A stretch of DNA of 64,000 bases from Lepus europaeus (Eukaryota; Chordata; Mammalia; Lagomorpha; Leporidae), in the NCBI RefSeq assembly GCF_033115175.1, contig NC_084827.1:19710001-19774000 (forward strand). The letters run 5' to 3'. Below, one piece after another: positions 29,601 through 37,884 of this stretch. Made by a program: the position numbers and the translations under genes. Positions within the stretch are counted from its first letter, which is position 1; the number at the start of each line of letters is the position of its first letter. The notes beneath the pieces are model-generated. The model did not search any database, had not been told where the DNA came from, and worked only from the letters and a program-made list of their open reading frames with translations.

Positions 29601-30360
29601 GCGCGGGGGTCCGCAGACGCCGGCTCGCGCTCTGTCTCCTCCCCCGCGACACCCCGCACTTTGACAGCTGCCTCCCCCCTTCCCCGCTGCTACGAGGGTC
29701 GGCGCCGCCACCCAGGTCCTTCTTTCCACAAACCCCTGTCTTGGCCTTAAGGTCCTGGGAGAGCAGGTGCCCCGGACCTCCGCGGGTGGCGGAGGAAGAA
29801 GGGCGGGGAGCGCCCCGCGGCGGGGTCGGGGCCTCACTCCTCCGCGACAGCGAGGCGGAGGGAAGGAGGTGCGGACGCCGCTGCCTCTCGGGCCTCGGGG
29901 CTGTCCGCGTGCCCACGGGACGACGGCGACCGGTGCCCGGCGCCCCGCGATCATCCGGGCGTGGGAAGCGCCGAGGCCGACGGGGTGCGCCCGGTGGTGG
30001 GCGCCCACCCGAGCTGGGGCGCCAGGTGGAGCAGGACTCGGACCCCGCCCGCCGCCGGCAGGTGCCCCGATGTGGGGGCGGGGTGGCGGGACACTGCTCC
30101 TCCGGCCGGGGGCGCAGAAAAGGCGGCGCGGCGGCCGACACCCACCTGTGTGCGGGGCTCCCGCGTGGCTGCGCCCGGGAGCGCGGGCCGGCGGCGGGGC
30201 GAGTTGCGCCCTCCCGGAGCTGCGCCTCCGCGGGGCGGCCGGCCGGCCCTGCACTTCCGCGTCGCGCCGCCCCCGCCCCCGGCCGCGGCCGCCGAGCCTC
30301 GGTGCGCGGGCAGCGCCGCGCCGCGCCCCGCCCCGCGGAGCCACCCGGGCTGAGCATCGG
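20120..30360 (-). CDS. IRF5: IRF5 (interferon regulatory factor 5), whole gene
   Basis: IRF5 is a transcription factor that, after Toll-like receptor and TASL/MyD88 signalling, is phosphorylated, dimerises, enters the nucleus and induces inflammatory cytokines and type I interferon. Eight coding exons on the minus strand (27273 down to 20644) join in consistent phase to 502 codons, close to the 498-514 residues of human isoforms. Seen: a DNA-binding domain with the five tryptophans (W20, W35, W47, W67, W86), an acidic stretch (about 142-150), a proline-rich linker (exons 5-6), the IRF association domain (exons 7-9), and LQIS around S450, matching the phospho-activated serine motif of human IRF5. 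The 5' noncoding exon is probably in the CpG island at 29.4-30.7 kb. All acceptors and donors are GT-AG and no frame break was found, so the gene looks intact. Confidence 0.95.
20141..20146 (-). terminator. IRF5: IRF5 polyadenylation signal AATAAA
   Basis: TTTATT on the + strand reads AATAAA on the minus strand, followed there by ATTAAAAGCAGACC and cleavage expected near 20120-20125. It faces the TNPO3 poly(A) site about 4 kb away. Confidence 0.65.
20644..20889 (-). CDS. IRF5: IRF5 exon 9, C-terminal activation segment and stop
   Basis: 246 nt of CDS, residues 422-502 and a TAA stop at 20646-20644; the exon continues as 3' UTR to about 20120. It carries [19 protein letters not shown]450 in LQIS corresponds to the human activating phosphosite S446, with further serines upstream. 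The C-terminal tail ends [10 protein letters not shown], as in human PWPMHPAGMQ. Confidence 0.95.
   Translation of the reverse strand: MVPVAARLLLEMFSGELSWSADSIRLQISNPDLKDRMVEQFKELHHIWQSQQRLQPVPQVPAVAGLGAGQAPWPMHPVGMQ
21027..21145 (-). CDS. IRF5: IRF5 exon 8, IRF association domain
   Basis: 119 nt coding [18 protein letters not shown] on to REKKLITVQ, residues 382-421. It completes the split glutamate of exon 7 and ends at phase 0 before [16 protein letters not shown] is a hallmark of the IRF5/IRF6 association domain. Confidence 0.95.
21227..21619 (-). CDS. IRF5: IRF5 exon 7, IRF association domain core
   Basis: 393 nt, the largest coding exon, from [18 protein letters not shown] through [18 protein letters not shown] to SLEHFLN. 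This is the beta-sandwich (MH2-like) association domain used for homo- and heterodimer formation. Nearly identical to the human protein. The donor GTGAGG follows the first base of the split glutamate codon. Confidence 0.95.
21744..22010 (-). CDS. IRF5: IRF5 exon 6, proline-rich region
   Basis: 267 nt, residues 162-250, from [18 protein letters not shown] to INPHMLP. Rich in P, S, E and D. KEDIKWP and LLINPHMLP match human KEDVKWP and LLISPHMLP at the two ends, while the middle is diverged. In human this exon carries an in-frame length polymorphism and alternative splice choices, so length here may also vary. Confidence 0.92.
22129..22162 (-). CDS. IRF5: IRF5 exon 5, 34-nt micro-exon
   Basis: Codes [11 protein letters not shown] plus the first base of an aspartate codon. 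It is flanked by CCCGGCAG and GTGAGC. The human counterpart reads LQRMLPSLSLT. Skipping it would shift the reading frame, since 34 is not a multiple of three. Confidence 0.9.
22537..22601 (-). CDS. IRF5: IRF5 exon 4, acidic segment
   Basis: 65 nt coding [12 protein letters not shown] followed by an unbroken run of acidic residues (positions about 142-150). It links the DNA-binding domain to the proline-rich region. Human IRF5 has a comparable glutamate run. The purine-rich GAGGAAGAGG sequence makes length variation here likely. Confidence 0.9.
22840..23029 (-). CDS. IRF5: IRF5 exon 3, DNA-binding domain, second half
   Basis: 190 nt from [12 protein letters not shown] to SNGPTAT, residues 66-128 plus one base. 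It contains W67, W86 and the DNA-recognition helix region [12 protein letters not shown], which is characteristic of IRF family members. The acceptor is TGTGCTAG and the donor GTATGC. Confidence 0.95.
23468..23806 (-). mobile_element. C-repeat SINE, young subfamily, antisense
   Basis: T-run at 23469-23494 then GACAGGCAGAGTGGACAGTG. In IRF5 intron 2, 440 bp from exon 3. The head side ends GCCACAGCGCTGGCC. Confidence 0.92.
23820..24149 (-). mobile_element. C-repeat SINE, antisense, with AT repeat
   Basis: An (AT)n tract at 23867-23885 interrupts the purine-rich part. Head side ends TGCGCCACCACGCTGGCCC. Confidence 0.9.
24247..24547 (+). mobile_element. C-repeat SINE, old subfamily
   Basis: GGGGTGGGCCCTGGGCCAC head, TTTAAATAAATATG tail. 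Confidence 0.85.
24745..25400 (+). mobile_element. C-repeat SINE, old subfamily, split by a younger insertion
   Basis: GGCACTTGGTCTGGCAGC opens the element. After 24990 it is interrupted by a young copy and resumes at about 25346. GAAAGTGAACAGCAG (left) and GAAAGCGAACCAGCAG (right) are the duplicated target. Confidence 0.82.
24992..25345 (+). mobile_element. C-repeat SINE, young subfamily, nested in an older copy
   Basis: GGCCGGCGCCGTGGCTCAAT head and GCCTGTCAGAAAAATAAAAA tail, inserted near the 3' end of the older SINE, which gives a relative age for the two subfamilies. Confidence 0.92.
25402..25535 (+). mobile_element. C-repeat SINE, 5'-truncated
   Basis: Begins at AAGAAGCTCCTGGCTCCTGG and ends CTTTCAAATAAATAAAGC; only the 3' 130 bp are present. 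Confidence 0.82.
25585..25850 (-). mobile_element. C-repeat SINE, antisense, head lost
   Basis: TATTTATTTGAAACTCAG tail side; the body is recognisable to GGCACCCAACAGGAG, then diverged. Confidence 0.75.
26277..26565 (+). mobile_element. C-repeat SINE, old subfamily
   Basis: GGATGGCGCTCGCATGGTGG head, TCTCTAATCAATAAAAAT tail. Confidence 0.82.
26568..26897 (-). mobile_element. C-repeat SINE, antisense
   Basis: TTTAAAGATGTATTTATTTG tail side to GTGCCACAGAGCCTGTCCC head side, 180 bp from IRF5 exon 2. Confidence 0.9.
27079..27284 (-). CDS. IRF5: IRF5 exon 2, start codon and DNA-binding domain, first half
   Basis: The acceptor CCCCCACAG precedes 11 nt of 5' UTR and an ATG at 27273-27271 in good context (ACCATGA). 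It codes 65 residues, [12 protein letters not shown] then RRVRLKPW, carrying W20, W35 and W47 of the tryptophan pentad. It ends at NTIFK, phase 0, before GTAAGC. The CDS part is 27079-27273. The residues after VNGE (RRFFY) differ from human (KKLFC) but are conservative. Confidence 0.95.
27285..29399 (-). other. IRF5 intron 1, repeat-free part
   Basis: About 2 kb of GC-rich single-copy sequence without SINEs between the CpG island and exon 2. A run of 16 C lies at 27537-27552. The lack of repeats suggests it may hold regulatory sequence, but I could not name individual sites. Confidence 0.45.
27537..27552 (+). repeat. C homopolymer, 16 nt
   Basis: Uninterrupted C-run (G-run on the IRF5 sense strand), 260 bp upstream of IRF5 exon 2. 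Confidence 0.95.
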
Positions 30361-30700
30361 GCCAGGCCCCGGGGCCTCCGGGGGAGGCGCCCAGCAGCGC
30401 GCTGCCCTGGAAGGATCCCGGGGCTCCCGCCACCTGGAACCGCAACGCCGTCCTGGGACAACTCCTCGGCCCCGCCGCAGCGCCGCGCGTGGCTCCAGCC
30501 CGCACGGTCCCGGGGCCACGTTCAGGCGGCCAATCCTGGCCCTGCCGCGGGGGCCTCGTCCCAGCGAGGCCAGAGGTTGCGCCGTCCCCACCCGCGGACC
30601 CGAGCCGTCGGACCGTTTCTCATCCACACACAGCAAGCGCGCGCCCCCTCTCCCCACCGGGAGGCCTGGGGTGCTCCTGGGGTCGCCAGTCCCGCGGTCC
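29400..30700 (-). promoter_or_regulatory. IRF5: CpG island, probable IRF5 promoter and 5' exon(s)
   Basis: A 1.3-kb tract with very dense CG dinucleotides, several GC boxes (CCGCCCC or GGGGCGG) and no SINE, 2-3 kb upstream of the IRF5 start codon. CpG islands of this kind usually mark a promoter, and IRF5 has alternative noncoding first exons in human. Several frames stay open here for hundreds of codons only because stop codons are rare in such GC-rich DNA. The transcription start is not defined by the sequence. Confidence 0.7.
30146..30360 (-). other. IRF5: candidate noncoding first exon of IRF5
   Basis: On the minus strand, CGCACACAG followed by GTGGGTGTCG at 30146/30145 is the best donor I see inside the island. 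Joining it to exon 2 (27284) would give a 5' UTR. The 5' limit is a guess from the GC-box cluster. Other possible donors exist, for example minus-strand GTGAGAGG near 30700, and human IRF5 uses several. Confidence 0.3.
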
Positions 30701-31047
30701 TCTCACCCGGCCTCTACTGTCCATCCGCCGGCCTGAGCGTTTTCCAGTCCCACAAAGGGGCCTCGCCCGCTCCGGCTTCACACCTGCTGTTCTTTCTGGA
30801 ACCTTCTTGGCGGGCTAACTCCTACTCTAGTAGCACGCCTTTCCCTGGGAGGGCTGCGCTGACTTCCCCTCCTAGGCGGGGCCCGGGGCTCTGAAGGGGG
30901 GCCTCCCTGGTTTCACAGCCGCGCTGATGGCCCTTCGAACCAGCTTCCACAGGGACCACGGCTGTCTTTTTATTGCTCATCTTCTATAGAAATGTTTTAC
31001 TTAAAAATTTTTTTAATGAAGAAAATGTCCAAGTTAATCATTTTAAA

Positions 31048-31285
31048 AAAAGATTTGATTTATTTGAAAGGCAGAGTTAGAGAGAGAGGGAGATCTCCCC
31101 ATTTGGCTGCAACAGCCAGGGCTGAGCTGGGCCAGGCAGGAGCCAGCAGCCTGCCTGGAGCCTCATCCGGGTCTCCCTTGTGGATGCAGGGACCCAAGGA
31201 CCTTGGCCATCCTCTGCCGCTTCCCCGGGTGCTTTAGCAGGGAGCTGACCCAAAGCGGAGCAACCAGTGCCCATACAAGATGCCA
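31048..31285 (-). mobile_element. C-repeat SINE, antisense, head lost
   Basis: GATTTGATTTATTTGAAAGG tail side; it breaks off at CCCATACAAGATGCCAGCG. First of three antisense copies in a row. Confidence 0.85.
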
Positions 31286-31287
31286 GC

Positions 31288-31580
31288 GGAAAATTTGTCT
31301 ATTTATTTGAGAAGCAGAGAGAGACAGCAAAATGGGGACCCCATCCATTGGTTCACTTCCTCAATGTCTCCAACAGCTGGGGCTTGGGCCAAGTGGAAGC
31401 CAGGAGCTAGGAACTCAATTGAGGTCTCCCACATGGATGGGAGGGACCAAACTTGAGCCATCACAGTTGCCTCCCAGGGGCTGCATTTACGGCAGCTGGA
31501 GTCGGGCTTGGAGCCATGTACTGAACCTCAGCACTGGTTGGGAGCAGGGCATCATACCCGCTAAGTGAAACTCCCACCTC
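31288..31580 (-). mobile_element. C-repeat SINE, antisense, old subfamily
   Basis: TTTGTCTATTTATTTGAGAAG to ATACCCGCTAAGTGAAACTCC. Confidence 0.8.
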
Positions 31581-31589
31581 TAATAGGTT

Positions 31590-31860
31590 TTATTTGAAAG
31601 ATTTATTTACTTGAAAGGCAGAGTGACAGGGGTGGGGGTGGGGGGTGAGAAATCTTTCATCCACTTGCGAAGCTGTGGCTAACGGGAGCCAGGAGCCAGG
31701 AACGCCATCCAGATCACCCACGTGGACGGCAGGAAGCCAAGCACTTGGTCCATCATCTGCTACCTCCCAGGCAGGAAACGACTGGAAGTGTGGAGCAACT
31801 GGGGCTGGAACCAGGCACCCTGATTCGGATGCAGGTGTCAAGTTCGGAGCCTCGCGTTGT
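31590..31860 (-). mobile_element. C-repeat SINE, antisense, old subfamily
   Basis: TTTATTTGAAAGATTTATTTAC tail side, then a GGGGTGGGGGTGGGG purine tract. The head region is eroded. Confidence 0.78.
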
Positions 31861-32210
31861 TCACAGGTGCGGTAGTCTTAGTTGACGAATGGGAACCTGG
31901 TTCATCCCTTCCCCCTGCCCTGGGGAAGACTTGAGCTCTTTCCCTTTAATGAGTGGAACGCACCCGTGTGTGCTGGCTTTCGTTTCTTCTTCTTTCATTT
32001 CATTTTCATTTCTTCTGAACCTCTCTCCCTCCCCATGAACCTTATGGTCCTAGTAGCAAGCGAAAATATCGTCAGATGTAAGTATTTTATTATTTGTACC
32101 TTGAGGTTTTTGCTATTTCCTATTTTTAAAAATTAAAGTGTGGATAGGGGAAATGTGGATGGGTAGGTTGTGGGTGTTTTTAATTATCTTTTTTAAAAAT
32201 AATTTGAGGG

Positions 32211-32467
32211 GCCAGCACTGTGGCATAGTGGTTAAGTTAAAGCCCCGATCTGCAGTGCTGGCATCGCACATGGGCGCCAGTTCAAGTCCAGGCTGCTCCA
32301 CTTCTGATCCAGCTCTCTGCTATGGCCTGGGAAAGTATTGGAAAATGGCCCAAGTGCTTAGGCCCCTGCACCCATATGGGAGACACAGAATGAGGCTTCT
32401 GGCTCCTAGCTTCAGGCTGCCCCAGCTCTAGCCATTGCAGCCATTTGGGGAGAGAACCAGCAGATGG

Positions 32468-32533
<66 letters not shown>

Positions 32534-32567
32534 CTGCCTCTGCCTCTCAAATAAATCTTAAAAAAAA
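32211..32567 (+). mobile_element. C-repeat SINE with expanded TC repeat
   Basis: GGGCCAGCACTGTGGCATAG head. The pyrimidine tract has expanded to about 27 TC units (32476-32530). Confidence 0.9.
32476..32530 (+). repeat. (TC)n microsatellite
   Basis: Pure TC dinucleotide run inside a SINE, followed by TTGCTGCC. It is the longest of the SINE-born TC repeats here. Confidence 0.95.
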
Positions 32568-32738
32568 ATAATAGTAATTTAAGAGGCAGAGAGACTTACC
32601 ATGTACTGGTTCACCCACCCAGTGCAGGTCTCCCATGTGAGTGGCAGGGACCTCATTATTGAAACCATCACCTGCTGCTCCCAGAAACACCTATGTGGGA
32701 TGTGGGGGTCTTCATTACTAGGCCAAACTCCTAGCCTG
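32568..32738 (-). mobile_element. C-repeat SINE fragment, antisense
   Basis: TAATTTAAGAGGCAGAGAG, GTGGCAGGGACC and TACTAGGCCAAACTCCTAGCC are in SINE order, but about half the element is gone. Confidence 0.65.
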
Positions 32739-33827
32739 GGTAGAATGTTTTATATTTCTTTGAAAACAAGAGGGCCGTGCAATTGAACATGTACCCCAAC
32801 AAAATGAGAAGCTGGTCTCTTTGAGGTCAACTATGCTTCATAGAAAAAGAAAAAAATGTTCTTTCTTGGTCCAGGAAATATACCTGGAGCAATCTCCAGG
32901 AAGGGTTGTCTTTTATCGTCCAATGGCTCCATGGCTCCACACTGGCAGAGGGGCCGAGAGACCTTGGGAGTCTGCCCCCTGCCCCCTCCGCGCTGTCCAC
33001 CTTGCCCAGGTGAGACTCCTGTCCAGAAACTAGCAGGGGCAGGCCGTGTGCAGAGGGGTGCTGTCCTCGGGCTTGTGCCCAGCTCTCCTGCATTCCGGCT
33101 ATGCGAGCCCAGGCAGGTCGTGTGGATGACGCTCCCCTGTCCCCAGAGGAGAGACAGCACTGATGTGAGGGGTGTCCAGGGACACAGAGGGGCTCAGCTC
33201 AGCGCGGGTGCTGCCTTCCTCGAAGCGGGCAACTTGAGCAAGAGCCACTCTGAACCTGAGACAGGGCATGGGGAGGAAGCAGGGCAGAGCTCCGGCTCTC
33301 CCAAGACCAGAGGGGCCTCCTGGCCTCCAGATGCTGTCTTGGGGGGTGGGGGGGGAGCATGGGGAAAGGGGAAGCAAGGCTACGCCCAACCCCTGTGCGG
33401 CCACTTCCAGTTCCCTTCGTGGGACAGGGGCCCGGGGCGGGGGGAACAGGGGCCCTTGGCTGGCCACTGAGACGGCCCCTGCCCCTACTCCTGGAGGAGG
33501 CCTCCCAGGCTGACCCGGTGGCAAGAGGTACCCTGCCCTAAGTTCAGGCTGAGTAAAGCAGAGTGGGGGAGGCGAGGAGTCACCAAAGGGAACCGAAAGA
33601 AGTCCAGGGTGCACTGCAGGGAGAGAGGGCAGAGGCCCAAGGGCAGTGAGGCGAGACTCCTGCCGCCTCGGGCCAGGCCTGGGCAGAGGGCAGTGGCCTC
33701 TGCCCTCCAGGAGAGTCCCCGCCTCAGGCCTGGGCTCTGCGGGTTCCCAGGCTGGTCCATCTCTCAGATACTCCGAACTCCTGGGAACTTGGCGGTGGCG
33801 GGATGGAAGTTCCAAGTCCCACAGGGC

Positions 33828-33985
33828 TGGGTCAGATCCGGGCTGCACCACTCAGGACCTGGGCGACCCTGAGCAGCCCACTCACTCTCTTGGAGCCCCA
33901 GCACCCCTCTGTAACATGACATGAGGACTGGCTGTCAGGTCCAAGTTCAATTGCACTCACTGAGCACCCGGTACCTCCCAGGATA
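33828..33985 (+). repeat. MIR
   Basis: GGGTCAGATCCGGGCTGCACC, CCTGGGCGACCCTGAGCAG and GCACTCACTGAGCACCC follow the MIR consensus. Confidence 0.65.
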
Positions 33986-34027
33986 TGACAGAGAACAAAA
34001 AAGTCTGTTTTGTCTAAAAACCCTCGT

Positions 34028-34350
34028 GGGGGCTGGCATTATGATATAGTGAACTAAGTTGCTGCCTATAATGCCGGCATCCCATATGGGTGCCGGTTCA
34101 CGTCCTGGCTGCTCCACTTCCAATCCAGCTCTCTGCTAATGCAACTGGGAAAGCAGAGGAAGATGTCTCAAGTTCTTGGGTCCCTGAATCCATGTGGGAG
34201 ACCTGGATGAAGCTCCTGGCTCCTGGCTTCAGCCTGGCCCTGCCCTGCCTGTTGCAGGAGTGAATTAGCAGATGGAAAACCTCTCTCTCTCTCTCTCTTT
34301 CTCTGTAACTCTTTCAAACAAATAAAACTTAAAAAACAAACAAACAAACT
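34028..34350 (+). mobile_element. C-repeat SINE
   Basis: GGGGCTGGCATTATGATATAG head; tail runs into an AAAC repeat (34331-34347). Confidence 0.9.
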
Positions 34351-34357
34351 TGCGAAT

Positions 34358-34635
34358 GGGCAGGTGTTTGGCCCAGTGCTTAAGCCATTGCTTAGGGTGC
34401 TCACGTGCCATGCACTTCTGACTTCAGCTTCCTGCTAATGCACACACACCCTGGGCAACAGTGGTGGTGGCTCAAGTGCCTGGCTCAGTGCCACCCCGGG
34501 GGGAGACCCAGGCTCCTGGCTTTGATCTGGCCCAAGTCACAGCTATTGTGGGTATTTGGGGAATGAACCAGTAGATGGATCTTTGCTTTCCGCCTTTTAA
34601 TGGAATAAATCTTAAAGTAGAACAATAAATAAAAC
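34358..34635 (+). mobile_element. C-repeat SINE, old subfamily
   Basis: GGCAGGTGTTTGGCCCAGTG head and CCGCCTTTTAATGGAATAAATC tail, directly after the previous copy. Confidence 0.82.
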
Positions 34636-34824
34636 CCCTGCCTTGCTATGGAATGTGGCTTCCATTCTGTGGAGTGAAGGAGAAAAGAAATCCTTAAGTA
34701 ACTAATTTGAGTGGAGCCCCGTGGGCTGTCAGACAAGCTGTCACTTTGCCAAAGATGGAAGTTCCTGGAGGTTCAGAGCAGTGGGATGACACAATCTGGC
34801 TTCGTTTTTCCTCTTCTATCTTCT

Positions 34825-35125
34825 TAAAAAAATTATGTATTATTTATTTGAAAGGCAGAGTTACAGAGAGAGATCTTCCATCTGCTGGTTCATTCCCCAG
34901 ATGACTATAACAGCCAGGGCTGGGCCAGGCCAAAGCCAGGAGCCTTGAGCTTTTTCTGGGTCTCCCATGTGGGTGCAGGAGCCCAAGCACTTGGGCCATC
35001 CTCCGCCACTTTCCCAGGTGCATTAGCAGGGAGCTGGATCAGAAGTGGAGCAGCTGGGACTAGAACTGGCGCTCCTACAGGATGCTGGCGGCTGCCCAAC
35101 CCACTGCACCACAGCTGGCCCCTGA
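34825..35125 (-). mobile_element. C-repeat SINE, antisense
   Basis: ATTATTTATTTGAAAGGCAG to GCACCACAGCTGGCCCC. Confidence 0.9.
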
Positions 35126-35734
35126 TTGGGTCTGACTGCCCCACTCTGGGCTCATCAGTTTCTGATGCCCAGGTGTGGAGGCTTTGCTAGGAGCCACGCT
35201 CAGGACACCCCGCTGGGTCTCCTCTCTCTTCCTAGCTGCTACCTCCTCGGAACTTTCTGGGGTGGGACCTGACAGTGCCCTGCGCGGTGCCCTGTTGCAT
35301 GGACACCTCTGGACCTGGGGTCCCCACCTTTCCCAACCTCAGCTCATCCGCCTCTTCCCCCGGCCCAGGGTCCAGGAAGCGGCCCTGGCTTGTTGTCCTG
35401 TCTTCCTGGTCCCAGGGAAGGACGGTGCTGCTTCCCTTTCCTCGCTGGTCCCCTGGCCGTCCGCTCCCCTCGCCCTGCACCCCGGCTCCTGCTGCTTCTC
35501 CAGGGGCTCTGTTCTGGCTTCCTAGGCACCTCTCCAGAGCTCCCCGCCAGCTGCAGGTTCAGCGGACCCCTTGTGCGCACCTTTCTCTCTCACTCTGACC
35601 CTAGGATTTCACTGCGTCCCAGGCAGCCAGTGTCTCACTCTTGCCCCCCACCCTGGGCTCCTCTCCCAGCTCAGCTTCCTGAGTCTGCCTAGCACGCCCC
35701 TGCCCCCGCTGGCCGCCGCCCTGGACCTCCCTCC

Positions 35735-35761
35735 ACAACCACCACCACCACCACCACCACC
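35735..35761 (+). repeat. (CAC)n trinucleotide repeat
   Basis: Short CAC run leading into CCCCCGCCCCCGG. It opens proline and histidine frames that are not genes. Confidence 0.85.
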
Positions 35762-36118
35762 CCCCGCCCCCGGCCTCCCCACCACTGGTTGCACCAGGTC
35801 TGATTCAAGTGCTGCTCCCTTGTGTTTGCTCAGCCTGGCTTCCAGACCACTTCCCTCCCAGCTCCCAGCTGTGTCACAAAAGCAGACGCCGCCACCAGCT
35901 CCCCTCCCCCTCCCCACCGCCTGCCTGTCTGGAGGGCTTGCGGCACAGCCCAGGCTTCTGGGCCAGGCGAAAAGGGAAGAGGAGGCGATCTGACTGGAAA
36001 CAGGGCCCTCGGGGCTCCTGTAATGGGAAGGGCTGGGGCGCTGCTCTGCGGGGACAGTGGCCAGCCTGGCCTCGCAGGAACCAGCTAAGGACCACTCCCT
36101 GTGACTTCACGTTCTTCA

Positions 36119-36340
36119 AAATTTTATTAATTTATTTTTAGTTGAGAGAGAAAAAGAAAGAGAGAGAGAGAATCTCATCTGCTGGTTCACTCCCCGACTG
36201 CCTGTGGCAGTCAGGACTGGGCCAGGCAGAAGCCAGGGGCCCAGAACTCCATCTGGATCTCCCACGTGGGGACAGGCACCCAAGTACCCGAGCGCTCAGC
36301 TGCTGCTGCCTCCCGGGTGCACAGCAGCACAGGAAGCAGA
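36119..36340 (-). mobile_element. C-repeat SINE, antisense, head lost
   Basis: AATTTTATTAATTTATTTTTAG tail side; fades after GGGTGCACAGCAGCACAGG. Confidence 0.75.
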
Positions 36341-36695
36341 GGCAGCTGGGACCCTGAGCCCCACCCGGACCCCCAGGCCTGGCAAACAGGGCCATGAGGG
36401 TGCTGGTGGGCCGGTGGGGTTCAGGAGCTTCTCCCCTGGCCCGAGCCAGCTTCTCTCAGCGTATCCGCCACGCGCGCTCCTGGGTCCAACGTCCAAAGCC
36501 CGGGGATGCTGACAGCAGTCATTGCTGAGGGCAGAGCGGGGAAGAGAAAGGGCACCTGCTCAGGCAGGGCGGTGCTGGGGGGCTTCCTCCCTGAGCTCTG
36601 CTCTGCAGCGGAAGTCACAGCAGTGCCCAGAAGAACGGAGCAGGGGACAGCGAGCGCAAGGATCCTGCCTCTGATCTGCAGCTGTGTTCCGTGCT

Positions 36696-36722
36696 GGGGG
36701 GGGGGGGGGGGGGCGGGGGGGG
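36696..36722 (+). repeat. G-rich homopolymer tract
   Basis: 18 G, one C, then 8 G. It may be unstable in sequencing and may form a G-quadruplex. No adjacent transposon tail explains it. Confidence 0.9.
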
Positions 36723-36810
36723 GCAGGGCAGGCAGGGACTTGCAGGACTGTGGAGAATCAGGGAGTGGTTCCCCCACCCTCGACCCCAGGGATACTGAAG
36801 GAAGGAGCAA

Positions 36811-37215
36811 ATACCAAGGTGCTTCAAAAAAGTTCACCGAAAATGGAATTAAAAAATAAGTTTATGGGGCTGGTGCTGTGGCGTAGCAGATAAAGCAGCG
36901 GCCTGCAGTGCCGGCATCCCATATTGGCGAAGGTTTGAGTCCCAGCTGCTCCACTTCTGATCCAGCTCTCTGCTATGGCCTGGGAAAGCAGTGGGAGATG
37001 ACCCAAGTCCTTAGCCCCTGCACCTGCGTGGGCCACCTGGAAGAAGCTCCTGGCTCCTGGCTTCGGAATGGCACAGCTCTGGCCATTGAGGCCAATTAGG
37101 GAATGAACCATCAGATGGAAGACCTCTCTCTCTACCTCTCTCTGTGTAACTCTGACTTTCAAATAAATAAATAAATCTTTTTTAAAAAAAAAAAAAAAAG
37201 CTCTGAAATCCATGC
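36811..37215 (-). mobile_element. mariner-like MITE, reverse orientation, split by a SINE
   Basis: AGGTGCTTCAAAAAAGTTCACC at the left matches the reversed right end of the 1905-2038 copy and proceeds to AAAATAAGTTTATGG, where a SINE enters. The far half resumes after the A-tail (CTCTGAAATCCATGCC). Confidence 0.55.
36866..37200 (+). mobile_element. C-repeat SINE inside a MITE
   Basis: GGGCTGGTGCTGTGGCGTAG to AAATAAATAAATAAATC plus an A-run. Inserted at the AATAAGTTTA motif of the MITE. Confidence 0.9.
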
Positions 37216-37655
37216 CTACAAGGTGTCTTCAAAAAGTTCATGGGAAATGTGTATTATGAAAAAACTATATGGATTCCAACTTTTTTTGCACAAAAATAAA
37301 TTTATTTTTTAAAAATTATTTTCATTTTATTTGAAAGGCAGAGAGAGAGAGATCTGCTAATTCATGCTCCAAACATCCACAAAAGCCAAGGCTGGGCCAG
37401 GCTGAAAGCCAGCAGCCCAGAACCCAATCCAATCCAGATCTCCCACATGGGTGGCAGGGATCTGAGCAATTAAGCCATCACCTGCTACCTCCCAGAGCGT
37501 GCGTCAGCAGGAAGCTGGATCAGAATCAGATACTACAATATGGGATGTGGGAGTCCCAAGCAGCAACTTAACTGCTGGCTAAACCCACCGTGAGAATAAA
37601 CTTGTCTTTTAGTCCCATTTTCTATGACATTTCTTAAGTCCCCTCGTACAACGAG
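37216..37655 (+). mobile_element. mariner-like MITE, split by a SINE
   Basis: Left end AGGTGTCTTCAAAAAGTTCA, right end CATTTCTTAAGTCCCCTCG. AATAAATTTA before and AATAAACTTG after the SINE are the duplicated target. Confidence 0.6.
37310..37592 (-). mobile_element. C-repeat SINE, old subfamily, inside a MITE
   Basis: ATTTTATTTGAAAGGCAGAG to CTGGCTAAACCCACCG. A different subfamily from the SINE in the neighbouring MITE. Confidence 0.85.
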
Positions 37656-37679
37656 ATAATACACGTACTAACGAGACCT

Positions 37680-37830
37680 TAATACATGCACAACCTTGTT
37701 AAGCCCTTTTCATACATTGTGCGTTTAATTGCCATAGTCAGCCACTCTACTCCGAGGTAGCATTACTAGTACCCCACTTCCGAACCTCATGAACTTCAGT
37801 CAGTTACCCAGCTTGCCTCTCAACAGTGTT
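37680..37830 (-). repeat. MIR, antisense, diverged
   Basis: AAGCCCTTTTCATACATTG, GCCATAGTCAGCCACTC and GGTAGCATTACTAGTACCCC keep the antisense MIR order. Confidence 0.55.
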
Positions 37831-37884
37831 GTCTTCAGGGTTCCTTGTTTATAGAAGTAATAGCCAGATTTCTGCCTTCATCTT

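Noticed and set aside
29456-30894. Very long open frames on both strands (up to 426 codons) at 29.4-30.9 kb
   Set aside because: They overlap each other in all frames inside a CpG island where stop codons are rare. The products are Arg/Pro/Gly/Ala-rich with no domain and no conserved splice context.
32856-33851. Frames of 204 (+) and 250 (-) codons between IRF5 and KCP
   Set aside because: They overlap on opposite strands in GC-rich DNA that includes a MIR; no recognisable domain or splice-bounded structure.
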